Shown: positions 8,345-16,798, counted from the first letter of the stretch. The stretch: DNA of 64,000 nucleotides from Haoranjiania flava (GCF_025631005.1 NZ_JAOTPL010000006.1:62001-126000), one strand, 5' to 3'. Notes: generated by a model from the sequence alone, not told the origin. Made by a program: numbers and translations.

Positions 8345-11300
8345 TTATTTACTGATTAATGAATGGATAAGCGTTACAGCCTCATTGATTTGCTGAATGC
8401 TATTTAAATAATTAAGCTGAATGTCTGCTGTTGTCTGCAAGGCAAATAGGTACTCCACATAAGAAATATCTCCGGTACTGTACCCCAGCTTTGCAGCATT
8501 GATAATCTCATCAGCATTGGGAAGTGCCTGCTCCTTGAAATAGGTAAACTGCGCTACATATTGTTCGTATTGTTTCAAGGCGTTTGCCAATTCCGTTTTA
8601 AGCTGTTGTTCCTGCCATTGCGCATTTAATTCCAATGATTGTTTCTTGTAATCAAGCGAGCGAATTTTTGCTTTGGTGGTGGTAAAAATTGGGATTGTAA
8701 TACCTAAATCAACAAAACTAAACCGCTGTCCTCTGCCATAAAATTGCTCTACACCATTTTTACTGTGCATTCCTATCAGCGATATGTTATTATAGCCGAA
8801 CGTAAAATCAGGCAGGCTGTTTGCCCGTTCCAATTTCTTGTTCTGTTCGGCAATTTTCGCCTCTTGGTACAATAGCTGGATGCTCGGATGATTTGCAACA
8901 GCCGAACTGTCAATGAAAGAACTTAACAGCAATGGTGTATAATCCGGTTGAGGTTCTATTAAGAAATCTTCCTGTGTCTGCATCAGATTTTTAAGGCTTT
9001 GATAGGCGTTCTGCCTTAAAACCTCGTTCTGTTGATACAAAAGACTTATTTCCCCTTTCTTGGTAGTTGCAGTATTAACGTCTAATTTACCTATATCTCC
9101 CGTTTTATACCGGAGTTCCGCAACACGGATAAAGTCTACATAAATACTATCAAGATACTTTAAAACCGAAGCATTATGCTCCAAATATTCCAACTGATAA
9201 TAATAGGTTCTTACCTGTTTTTTCAGTTCGTTTTCTGTCAGAGCCTTCGCCCACTGCTGACCTTTTACCTGCTCTTTGACAAGATTTTTCTTTGCCCCAA
9301 AGAGTGTCGGAAAGGGAATGGTCTGTGAAATTTGGAAACCGTCATTATATTCAAATCCCTCATTATTCCCGTATTGGAAGTTTACATCGGTCTTCGGTAG
9401 TTCATACGCCGTCTTGCTAAGGCTTTGGGCAGATTGAATATCCATATTTTTGGAACGTAGCTGAGGGTTGGTCTCCACAGCTACTTCAATAGCTCTATCT
9501 ACACTCATCGGAGTTTGTGCCTTACCGTTTTGAGAAAAACCCAAGAACACAAACAGCAACAGCACGGGTGCTATGGCTTTCGTTTTACTATTTTTCGGAG
9601 GTTTTTGGTTTCTCATAAATACGAGGTACAGCAATGGCAGGACGAACAATGTCAGGGCAGTTGCCGAAATCAGTCCACCGATAACCACGGTTGCCAACGG
9701 TTTTTGTACTTCTGCACCTGCACTTGTACTCAACGCCATTGGTAAAAAACCTAAACTTGCCACAGATGCCGTCATCAATACAGGTCTAAGCCTTGTTTTA
9801 GCTCCCTCGATAATTCTCGGAATAATCTCGTTCCAACCCTCTTTTTCCAGTCTATTGAACGTGGCAATCAGTACAATCCCATTCAGAACAGCAACACCAA
9901 ACAGGGCGATAAATCCGACACCTGCTGATATGCTGAATGGCATATCCCGCAATAACAGGGCAAATACGCCTCCAATGGCACTCATCGGGATAGCTGTATA
10001 TACCAAAACGGCTTCCTTAAACGAATGGAATGTGAAATACAACAGGATAAAAATCAAAAGCAATGCGATAGGTACAGCAATCAGCAATCTGTCGGTAGCT
10101 TTTTGGAGGTTCTCAAACTGACCACCATAAGTAAAATAATAACCTGTCGGTAGCTTAATCTGTTCAGCCAATTTATCCTGAATTTCATTGACAACGCTGG
10201 CTACATCCCGCCCCTGTACGTTGAAGCCGACATATATCCTGCGTTTACCGCCTTCACGGCTGATTTGTGCGGGCCCTAATTTGTAATCAATGTTTGCAAC
10301 CTGTGAAAGCGGTATTTGGTCGCCGTTTGGTAGTGGGATAAACAGATTGCTCACATCCTCAATGGAACTGCGGTGGGCTTCATCAAGCCGTACCACCAAA
10401 TCAAATCTTCGTTCGTTTTCATAAATCACACCTGCTGATTTACCTGCGAACGCAGTGCTGACAATATCGTTTATTTCCTGTACATTCAAGCCGTAATTGG
10501 CTATTCGGGTACGGTCATATTCGATATTGATTTGGGGAAGACCTGCTACCCGTTCTACCTGCGGAGCAGTCGCACCTTCTACTGTTTGAATAATAGCATT
10601 CGCTTTATTGGCATAAACCAACAAACTGTCGAGGTCTTCTCCGAATATCTTAACGGCTACATCTTGCCTGATACCTGTCATCAACTCATTAAAACGCATC
10701 TGTATCGGCTGATTGGCTTCAAAGAATACACCGGGAATAACTTTAAGTTTCTCCATCATTTCATTGGAAAGCTCGTCATAGGATTTTTTTGTTTTCCATT
10801 CGTCCTGCGGTTTTAGGATAATCATCAGGTCAGTGGCTTCGGGAGGCATCGGGTCTGTCGGTACTTCGGCAGCACCAGTCTTGCCTACGACCATTCTCAC
10901 TTCGTCAAATTCCTTGATTATCCTTGATGCCTGCATAGAGGTTTCCAGACTTTGGCTAAGCGATGTTCCTTGTGGCAGGATACAGTGGAAAGCAAAATCG
11001 CCCTCGCCCAATTTTGGCAGGAACTCTCCGCCCATCCGTGAAAATAGAAATATACTTATGGTAAACAGCCCAACGGCAACCGCAATAATCACATATTTTA
11101 TCCGAATGGCTTTTTCTAACAAAGGCTTATAAACCCCTTGAAGATAGTCCATCATTTTGTCTGAAAAATTCCTTTTGGTAATCGGTTTTTTAGACAGACA
11201 CAAGGCACTCATCATCGGGATATAGGTAAAGGACAAAATCAAAGCTCCCAAAATGGCGAAACTTACAGTCTGTGCCATTGGCGTAAACATTTTACCCTCT

Positions 11301-12703
11301 ATACCCACCAAAGTAAGGATAGGGATATAGACAATGAGGATGATAACTTCGCCAAATGCGGCACTCGTACGAATTTTCCGTGCAGATTCATATACCTCTT
11401 CATCCATTTCTGCCTGCGTAAGTCTTTGTGTGGATTTCCGCAAGCCCAAATGATGCATTGTCGCTTCAACAACAATCAGGGAACCATCTATTACCAATCC
11501 GAAATCAATAGCCCCCATACTCATCAGGTTGGCACTTACACCAAACAGCCGCATCATTCCCAACGCAAAAAGCATAGATAGCGGTATGGCTGAGGCTACA
11601 ATCAGTCCTGCTCTGAAATTCCCCAGGAATAGAATTAATACAAAAATAACAATCAGTGCGCCCTCAATGAGGTTCTTTTGAACCGTACTTATCGCTCTAT
11701 CAACCAAATCCATTCTGTCTAAAAATGGTTCTATGACCACGTCTTCGGGTAGAGATTGTTGGATAACCGGTATTTTTTCTTTGATACTTTTTACAACTTC
11801 AGAGGTGTTTTCTCCCTTCAACATCATTACAATCCCACCCACAGCATCTACTTCGCCATTATAGGTCAATGCTCCGTACCGGGTTGCGTGACCAAATTGT
11901 ACTTCTGCCACATCTTTGATAAATACCGGAACGCTACCTGTATTTTTAACGACGATATTTCCTACATCTTCCAATGAAGTAACCAGACCAATCCCGCGAA
12001 TAAAGTAAGCATTGGGCTTCTTATCGATATATGCACCTCCGGTATTTTGGTTGTTGTTTTCGAGGGCGGTAAAAATATCGGAAATACTAACGTCCATTGC
12101 CTTGATGCGGTTTGGGTCGATAGAAACTTCGTACTGTTTAAGCAAACCACCGAAACTATTGACTTCTGCAATTCCCGGAGTACCGTAAAGTTGTCTGGCA
12201 ACAATCCAGTCCTGCATTGTCCGCAAATCCATTGCGGAATATTTGTCTTCACTGCCTTCTTTGGGATGAAGAATATATTGGTACACTTCGCCAAGACCTG
12301 TACTGACAGGAGCAAGTTCAGGTGTTCCAATCCCGTCAGGTATCTGGTCTTGTGCTTCTTTCAGCTGTTGGCTTACTAACTGTCGTGCAAAATAAATATC
12401 GACATTATCTTGAAAGACAACGGTTACAACAGATAATCCAAATCTTGAAACACTTCTTATCTCTTCTACTTTTGGAAGATTAACGATACTTTGCTCTACG
12501 GGAAATGTTACTAATTGTTCTACTTCTTGTCCTGCCAATGTAGGCGACAGGGTAATAATCTGAACCTGATTGTTTGTAATGTCAGGTTGGGCATCAATGG
12601 GGATTTGCTTGGCACTCCATACCCCCCAAATGATGAGAAACAAGGTCATCAATCCTATAATGAACTTATTCTTTATAGAGAATTTTATAATACTATTTAA
12701 CAC
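8345..12703 (-). CDS. CusA/CzcA heavy-metal RND pump fused to a CzcC/TolC outer-membrane factor
   Basis: A single polypeptide of about 1450 residues contains a full HME-type RND transporter (about 1-1045, with DFGLVIDGSLIVVEA carrying the proton-relay Asp residues) and then an outer-membrane efflux protein with its two TolC repeats. Between them lies a hydrophobic stretch (VLLLFVFLGF) followed by AQTPM, which looks like a signal peptide inside the protein. Such fusions are widespread in Bacteroidota; the OMF part presumably has to be freed by signal peptidase to reach the outer membrane (inference). A TTG 42 nt further upstream is possible, but I prefer the GTG at 12703, giving VLNSIIKFSIKNK, which matches where CusA proteins begin. 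Operon with the cusB-like and fur-like genes. Confidence 0.9.
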   Translation of the reverse strand: MLNSIIKFSIKNKFIIGLMTLFLIIWGVWSAKQIPIDAQPDITNNQVQIITLSPTLAGQEVEQLVTFPVEQSIVNLPKVEEIRSVSRFGLSVVTVVFQDNVDIYFARQLVSQQLKEAQDQIPDGIGTPELAPVSTGLGEVYQYILHPKEGSEDKYSAMDLRTMQDWIVARQLYGTPGIAEVNSFGGLLKQYEVSIDPNRIKAMDVSISDIFTALENNNQNTGGAYIDKKPNAYFIRGIGLVTSLEDVGNIVVKNTGSVPVFIKDVAEVQFGHATRYGALTYNGEVDAVGGIVMMLKGENTSEVVKSIKEKIPVIQQSLPEDVVIEPFLDRMDLVDRAISTVQKNLIEGALIVIFVLILFLGNFRAGLIVASAIPLSMLFALGMMRLFGVSANLMSMGAIDFGLVIDGSLIVVEATMHHLGLRKSTQRLTQAEMDEEVYESARKIRTSAAFGEVIILIVYIPILTLVGIEGKMFTPMAQTVSFAILGALILSFTYIPMMSALCLSKKPITKRNFSDKMMDYLQGVYKPLLEKAIRIKYVIIAVAVGLFTISIFLFSRMGGEFLPKLGEGDFAFHCILPQGTSLSQSLETSMQASRIIKEFDEVRMVVGKTGAAEVPTDPMPPEATDLMIILKPQDEWKTKKSYDELSNEMMEKLKVIPGVFFEANQPIQMRFNELMTGIRQDVAVKIFGEDLDSLLVYANKANAIIQTVEGATAPQVERVAGLPQINIEYDRTRIANYGLNVQEINDIVSTAFAGKSAGVIYENERRFDLVVRLDEAHRSSIEDVSNLFIPLPNGDQIPLSQVANIDYKLGPAQISREGGKRRIYVGFNVQGRDVASVVNEIQDKLAEQIKLPTGYYFTYGGQFENLQKATDRLLIAVPIALLLIFILLYFTFHSFKEAVLVYTAIPMSAIGGVFALLLRDMPFSISAGVGFIALFGVAVLNGIVLIATFNRLEKEGWNEIIPRIIEGAKTRLRPVLMTASVASLGFLPMALSTSAGAEVQKPLATVVIGGLISATALTLFVLPLLYLVFMRNQKPPKNSKTKAIAPVLLLFVFLGFSQNGKAQTPMSVDRAIEVAVETNPQLRSKNMDIQSAQSLSKTAYELPKTDVNFQYGNNEGFEYNDGFQISQTIPFPTLFGAKKNLVKEQVKGQQWAKALTENELKKQVRTYYYQLEYLEHNASVLKYLDSIYVDFIRVAELRYKTGDIGKLDVNTATTKKGEISLLYQQNEVLRQNAYQSLKNLMQTQEDFLIEPQPDYTPLLLSSFIDSSAVANHPSIQLLYQEAKIAEQNKKLERANSLPDFTFGYNNISLIGMHSKNGVEQFYGRGQRFSFVDLGITIPIFTTTKAKIRSLDYKKQSLELNAQWQEQQLKTELANALKQYEQYVAQFTYFKEQALPNADEIINAAKLGYSTGDISYVEYLFALQTTADIQLNYLNSIQQINEAVTLIHSLISK

Positions 12704-12835
12704 TTCTATTGTGATTAATGATGAATAATTAATGATAAATTGCAATGATTATGAATACGAGAAATACGAAGTATGACCCAAAACATTCAGCTTGTTGCTG
12801 TACGCAAAAAGCTATAATCATTAAAACATTAAAAA

Positions 12836-13174
12836 TTATGCATTAATCTTTGGCGGTTGCCAAATTCCCCCCAGATAGTGGGATATAAAGGTACATTTAT
12901 AATAAACTTTAGGCTTAGAAAGGTCAAAAGTCTTCGCCTTAACTAAGCTGTATACATTCCATTGAAGCACTATACCTGAAACTATTCCACAACAACCGCA
13001 TAAACAAAATGGACTGCACATATCAGTTGTTTCCTGATGGTCGTGGCTTCCTTGATGGGTTAATTCTTCCGAATGGTTATGGTTTTGAAAGTTGTCCTTT
13101 TCATACATATCGGTACACGGCATTAAAAATACCGTCATCATATAAATTGCCAATATGGAGTAAAAGACTTTCAT
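12836..13174 (-). CDS. Small secreted His/Cys-rich protein, DUF6660-like
   Basis: From the ATG at 13174 this is a 112-residue protein with an N-terminal hydrophobic signal (VFYSILAIYMMTVFLMPC). It then has a His-rich segment (NHNHSEELTHQGSHDH) and a Cys-rich segment (CSPFCLCGCCG), and ends in PPKI. It resembles the DUF6660 family found in front of CusA genes in Bacteroidota. The arrangement suggests extracytoplasmic metal binding; no enzyme activity is suggested. An ATG at 13219 would add 15 residues encoded within the operator palindrome, so the later ATG, 9 nt after the -7 box, is better. It is the first gene of the efflux operon. Confidence 0.65.
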   Translation of the reverse strand: MKVFYSILAIYMMTVFLMPCTDMYEKDNFQNHNHSEELTHQGSHDHQETTDMCSPFCLCGCCGIVSGIVLQWNVYSLVKAKTFDLSKPKVYYKCTFISHYLGGIWQPPKINA

Positions 13175-13183
13175 ATTCTTTTG

Positions 13184-13220
13184 CAAAGTTAGTAAAAAAG
13201 TAATGCAATGGCATTGCATT
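13184..13220 (-). promoter_or_regulatory. Promoter and Fur-family operator of the efflux operon
   Basis: AATGCAATGGCATTGCATT at 13202-13220 is a perfect 19-bp palindrome whose core is TGCAAT-GGC-ATTGCA. The -7 box TAACTTTG is at 13191-13184 on the minus strand, 20 bp from the palindrome centre. The operator therefore sits between the -33 and -7 regions, where a bound repressor would block polymerase. The same module occurs at 6614-6649. Confidence 0.65.
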
Positions 13221-13222
13221 GT

Positions 13223-13615
13223 TTATTGCAATCGTCTCTTTTTCTTCTTCATCCGTTTAGCAAATGTTTCTTCTTTATAATCCACGCCTTGTGCATCAGG
13301 TAAAAGGCTGAATAATCCTATATCGAAATTCTGAGAATGTTCCTCTGGGATAAACTCAAAAAGGTCTTTCGTTGGTTGGTTGTCTATTGTATTCGTTTTG
13401 GAAAGAGGGTTATCCTGTGTTTTCAGTTCGGGTTTGTTGCCGTTGTTCCACCAATCGTTAAAAACATTTGCAGACAGGTTTCTGTCTAACTGTGAACCAT
13501 TCCATACACTACGGCTCTCGTGGTCAATGAAAGTTACTCCGTAAATCCGTCCGTTGTCGTTTCCATACTCACAATTCTTAATGATAAAATTAAACCTATG
13601 TGAGCTACTGAACAA
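13223..13615 (-). pseudogene. C-terminal remnant of a mobilization relaxase
   Basis: The 130-residue frame resembles the C-terminal tail of Bacteroidetes ICE relaxases/mobilization nucleases. The segment IIKNCEYGNDNGRIYGVTFIDHESR, with VWNGSQLDRNLSANVFNDWW after it, is typical; a basic tail (KRMKKKKRRLQ) ends it. The catalytic N-terminal domain is absent: upstream the frame meets a TAG at 13625-13627 and the listed start is only a TTG. I read it as the truncated edge of a mobile element, where recombination or deletion removed the rest. Family assignment rests on recognised motifs and the RteC context. Confidence 0.6.
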
Positions 13616-13678
13616 TATGAAAAACTATGCAGAAAGCTGAAATACAGTATTTTAAAACGATTGTTTCTAATATTTAAA

Positions 13679-13702
13679 AGTAACGTTTTAGTAACCTTAC
13701 TT
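13679..13702. repeat. Right copy of direct repeat flanking the metal island
   Basis: AGTAACGTTTTAGTAAC followed by CTTACTT. It matches 19 of 24 bases of 2708-2731 in direct orientation and lies just outside the relaxase remnant. The repeat has the internal form GTAAC-N7-GTAAC. Confidence 0.4.
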
Positions 13703-13751
13703 TTGCCAAACCTCGCTTTTTCCTGCTTTTTACCTCATTACCAAAAAATCA

Positions 13752-13788
13752 CAAAACGGCTGTAAAGCCCTTATTTACAACCGTTTTG
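13752..13788. terminator. Long imperfect hairpin at the right edge of the island
   Basis: Arms CAAAACGGCTGTAAA (13752-13766) and TTTACAACCGTTTTG (13774-13788) pair over 15 bp with one G-U type mismatch and a 7-nt loop. On the minus strand it is followed by a T-rich run, so it could be a terminator for a lost minus-strand gene; a transfer-origin or recombination hairpin is an alternative. Apart from this, the repeat at 13679-13702 and the promoter at 13867-13897, I see nothing in 13616-13936. Confidence 0.5.
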
Positions 13789-13866
13789 CCTGTTATTAAT
13801 CTTTAATGTATTTTTACTGAAACTTTATTTTAAAATCATTACTTAAAAAATCCTCTATTTCGGGGA

Positions 13867-13897
13867 TTGCCTGCTACTTTGTGCACCCTTATTTTTG
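13867..13897 (+). promoter_or_regulatory. Probable promoter of the DUF2846-like gene
   Basis: TTG at 13867-13869 and the Bacteroidota -7 box TATTTTTG at 13890-13897 are 20 bp apart, 39 bp before the ATG at 13937. Confidence 0.5.
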
Positions 13898-13936
13898 ATG
13901 CTATAATTTCATTTCTTTAATACAAAAAAATCAATT

Positions 13937-14365
13937 ATGAAAAAACTATTTTTTTTATTTCTGTTAATCGGAAATCTGTGTTTTGCACAAACCAATGAGC
14001 AGGCAGACGCCTCCAATACTTTTGCAACCGCTTATATTTACAGACCTGGAAATTACACAGGTGCCTTAAGTGGATTCGATATTCATATAACCTATGCAGA
14101 TGGTACGGAAGAAGTATTGGGAAGAGTAAAGAACAACAACAAATTTGAAGCTAAACTTACCAAAGAAGGTAAGGCTGAGATCTGGGCGAAAACTGAAAAG
14201 AAAGCATCTGTAAGTGTGAATGTGAAATTTGGTGAACGTTATTATATAAAAGCCGGTATGAAAATGGGCGTAATGCTCAACAGGCCGGAACTAACGCTTG
14301 TGTTTCCTGATCAGGGTGAAACGGATTATGCCAGCATGGGTAAAAAGAAAGAAAAAAATAAATAA
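13937..14365 (+). CDS. Secreted DUF2846-like protein
   Basis: This 142-residue protein has a clear Sec signal peptide (KKLFFLFLLIGNLCFAQ, cleavage about residue 18). The mature part resembles DUF2846 proteins: ATAYIYRPGNYTGALSGFDIHI, then VLGRVKNNNKFEAKL, and near the C-terminus ERYYIKAGMKMGVMLNRPELTLV. It ends in a Lys-rich tail. These are small beta-rich envelope proteins of unknown role. It is preceded by its own promoter and followed by a strong terminator, so it is monocistronic. It is the first host-type gene to the right of the metal island. Confidence 0.7.
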   Translation: MKKLFFLFLLIGNLCFAQTNEQADASNTFATAYIYRPGNYTGALSGFDIHITYADGTEEVLGRVKNNNKFEAKLTKEGKAEIWAKTEKKASVSVNVKFGERYYIKAGMKMGVMLNRPELTLVFPDQGETDYASMGKKKEKNK

Positions 14366-14390
14366 ACAAGCTTACCAAAAAATAATTGTA

Positions 14391-14420
14391 GCCGGCGTTG
14401 TCAACGCCGGCATTTTTTTT
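14391..14420 (+). terminator. Rho-independent terminator
   Basis: GCCGGCGTT-GTC-AACGCCGGC followed by ATTTTTTTT, 25 nt after the stop of the DUF2846-like gene. Confidence 0.9.
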
Positions 14421-14466
14421 ACCAAGATTAAAAAAAATTATTTTTCCCAGGCAACCAAATTACTTA

Positions 14467-15072
14467 TTGTTGCGTCTTATAGTTATAGAAAACCGCATAA
14501 AACACTTGGACACAAATTTGCCTGGTACGGATATACGCTTATTGATTAAGGATGCCATAAAACAGCATAGTGCAGCGCAGGAAGCAATATACAACAGGTT
14601 TGCCTCCAAGATGCTCAGCGTTTGCAGGTACTATATTGCAGACATCCAATATGCTGAAGACGTGATGATCAGCGGGTTCTGTAAAGTTTTCGCCAATCTT
14701 TCAAGCTTTAAATTCGAAGGAAGCTTTGAAGGGTGGATCAGGAAGATAATGACCAGGGAAGCCATATCCTTTTTGCGCAGCCATAAGGCAATGATGTACA
14801 TAGAGGATAACATGCAGGTGGAAGACAAAGAAATTATACCCGATGAATTATATGAACTGGATATAGAAGCAATACAGCTATTGATAGACAAAATGCCGGA
14901 AGGCTATAAGACCGTTTTTCTCCTGTACGTGCTGGAAGATTATTCACACAAAGAAATTGCAGCCATGCTCGGCATCTCTGAAAGCACTTCGAAGACACAA
15001 TTGTTCAAAGCTAAAAAATTGCTTCAGAAAAACTTAGAAAAATTAAATCTGCAGGAAAATGTATCAAGATAA
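14467..15072 (+). CDS. ECF-type RNA polymerase sigma factor
   Basis: This is an extracytoplasmic-function sigma-70 factor. Region 2 is AIYNRFASKMLSVCRYYI with DIQYAEDVMISGFCKVF, and region 4 is MPEGYKTVFLLYVLEDYSHKEIAAMLGISESTSKTQLFKAK, a helix-turn-helix that reads the -35 element. The start is uncertain because no ATG lies before region 2. Frames back to 14398 would begin inside the preceding terminator, so I exclude them. TTG codons at 14467, 14470, 14506 and 14518 are the candidates, giving about 184-201 residues, the usual size. The 3' end overlaps the next gene by 14 nt, indicating translational coupling with a membrane protein that probably acts as its partner. Confidence 0.85.
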   Translation: MLRLIVIENRIKHLDTNLPGTDIRLLIKDAIKQHSAAQEAIYNRFASKMLSVCRYYIADIQYAEDVMISGFCKVFANLSSFKFEGSFEGWIRKIMTREAISFLRSHKAMMYIEDNMQVEDKEIIPDELYELDIEAIQLLIDKMPEGYKTVFLLYVLEDYSHKEIAAMLGISESTSKTQLFKAKKLLQKNLEKLNLQENVSR

Positions 15073-15754
15073 CCCATATACCAACTTTAAAAATAAACTG
15101 GAAGCAAGGACCATACAGCCTTCTGGCGCCGCCTGGGGCAGGATACAGTCACAGATAAAAGCTAAACCAAAGCCACGCTCCGCACACATGAAATTCTTTT
15201 GGGCAGCAGCATCATTGCTGGCTATCATTGCCGCCTCAACACTCCTTCTCCAGAATGCACGCAACATACAAACAGCATCGCCCATAGCCTCTGCAATACA
15301 GGCCGGAGAAGGATTTCAACTAGACCCTTCACCGGTTTCCATCAGTCAGGAAGCAGAAAAAACAAATGTAGTAATAAAAGACCGGCCTATTCATGAAAAG
15401 GTTGAAAGCGTTGGCAAAACCGATCAACAACTTACGGCTTCTCAGGCCACCAATACAGCACAGCCAGCCATCCATCCGCTCCCTGAAGTGATAAATGATA
15501 CGCCTGCCAGGAATCAAAAAGAAATGGTCGCATACGACAATCTCGCTGCTGCCGAAGCTGATCTGTTGCTCGCAGATGCGCAAAAAGAGCTTGCACTCAA
15601 AAAGAAAAAAAACATAGTAAAACACGCAAAAGCTACCGTATTGCTCGACGAAGTGGAAAATGATCTGCAAAAAAATAAAACCTTTAAGTCAAAAGTTTAC
15701 GATGAAGTCGAAAACAGGCTCAACAAGATCAAGACTGTATTTTCAGACAGGTAG
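15059..15754 (+). CDS. Single-pass membrane protein, probable anti-sigma partner
   Basis: This 231-residue protein has a short cytoplasmic N-terminus (YTNFKNKLEARTIQPSGAAW), one membrane segment at about 46-64 (FFWAAASLLAIIAASTLLL) and a long periplasmic Ala/Gln/Lys-rich C-terminal part with a predicted coiled region from about 160. The ATG at 15059 has AGGA five bases upstream and overlaps the sigma gene by 14 nt. This layout of sigma factor, one-TM protein and outer-membrane protein is common in Chitinophagaceae. Anti-sigma activity is inference from position and topology; no ZAS or FecR domain is recognisable. Confidence 0.65.
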   Translation: MYQDNPYTNFKNKLEARTIQPSGAAWGRIQSQIKAKPKPRSAHMKFFWAAASLLAIIAASTLLLQNARNIQTASPIASAIQAGEGFQLDPSPVSISQEAEKTNVVIKDRPIHEKVESVGKTDQQLTASQATNTAQPAIHPLPEVINDTPARNQKEMVAYDNLAAAEADLLLADAQKELALKKKKNIVKHAKATVLLDEVENDLQKNKTFKSKVYDEVENRLNKIKTVFSDR

Positions 15755-15804
15755 CATTTGACAGGATAAGTCACCTAATTTATTATTCTATAAAACAAAA
15801 AACT

Positions 15805-16746
15805 ATGCAAAAGATTTGCTTTCTAACCGTATTGTTGCTTACGCTTAGCCTGCCGCATGTATTTGCCCAGAAAGATATAGTCATCCTGGAGAAAAAAAAG
15901 GAAGTCATCCGCAACGAAGAAAAAGAAAAATTAAAGAAAGAAGTATTGTCCATCAACAAGCAATACGAAGACGAAGTCATTACTTTTGAAGAGGCTGAAA
16001 AATTAAAAAAAGAAGCCGCTGCAAGGCGTGCAGAAAAAATAGAAGAGCGCATTGCCAGACTGGAAAAGGGAGATGCTTCTGAAACAGTCCGCGAAATAAA
16101 GCCTGCGCGCAGAACCGAAAGCATATTTGTATTTGCCGCCGGCATCAACAATACGCTGCAATCAGGCCGGGGTCTGAACAGCAGCGACTATAAAGTATGG
16201 GGAAGCCGTTTTGCAGAATTAGGCATTGCAGGCCAGACCAGACTGATGGAAGATAATAATTTTGCCAGGATCAATTATGGCATAAGCTTCCAGTTCAATG
16301 GGCTGAAACCTACGGACAACCGCTATTTCGTTAACAACAACAAACTTATAGAACTACAGAAATACCCAGTGGACCTTAGAAAATCAAAGCTCAATTATTA
16401 CAATCTTGTATTCCCGGTACACTTTGAATTCGGGCCCTCCAGAAAGATTGAAAAAAAAGGCAGGTATGTGTATGATACAGAAAAACAATTTAAAGTGGGA
16501 ATCGGCGGCTATGCAGGATTAAATATTGGTGCCAGGCAAAAATTAAAATACAATCACGAAGGGAAAATAAAAAAGGAAAAACTGAAAGGAGATTACCAGC
16601 TTAATGATTTTGTCTACGGACTCAGCGGCTACCTAGGTTTCGGTGAAACATCCTTCTATGTAAAATACGATCTGAACCCGTTATTTAAATCGCCCAACCT
16701 TCAACATAATAATATATCAGTGGGAGTACGTTTTGATTTCAAATAA
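15805..16746 (+). CDS. Outer-membrane beta-barrel protein with N-terminal coiled coil
   Basis: This 313-residue protein has a signal peptide ending in VFA-Q at about 21. A highly charged Lys/Glu coiled coil follows at about 28-95 (KEVIRNEEKEKLKKEV and related). Alternating hydrophobic strands fill the rest and end in the aromatic C-terminus VGVRFDFK typical of barrels. The family is not recognised. It is third in the unit with the sigma factor and the membrane protein and is probably the envelope output or sensor of that system (inference). A terminator follows. Confidence 0.7.
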   Translation: MQKICFLTVLLLTLSLPHVFAQKDIVILEKKKEVIRNEEKEKLKKEVLSINKQYEDEVITFEEAEKLKKEAAARRAEKIEERIARLEKGDASETVREIKPARRTESIFVFAAGINNTLQSGRGLNSSDYKVWGSRFAELGIAGQTRLMEDNNFARINYGISFQFNGLKPTDNRYFVNNNKLIELQKYPVDLRKSKLNYYNLVFPVHFEFGPSRKIEKKGRYVYDTEKQFKVGIGGYAGLNIGARQKLKYNHEGKIKKEKLKGDYQLNDFVYGLSGYLGFGETSFYVKYDLNPLFKSPNLQHNNISVGVRFDFK

Positions 16747-16754
16747 TCAATAAG

Positions 16755-16786
16755 AAACCAGCAGGCATTACTACCTGCTGGTTTTA
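16755..16786. terminator. Bidirectional terminator
   Basis: AAACCAGCAGG (16755-16765) pairs with CCTGCTGGTTT (16774-16784) around an 8-nt loop. It lies between two convergent genes and has T-runs in both directions. Confidence 0.8.
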
Positions 16787-16798
16787 TATAAGCGCTGG

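Noticed and set aside
8020..8396. Open frames antisense to the cusB-like gene
   Set aside because: They are shadows of the His-rich and Glu-rich coding strand and lack start context.
14391..14466. Start of the sigma factor at 14398
   Set aside because: That codon lies inside the terminator stem of the preceding gene; the protein homology begins much later.
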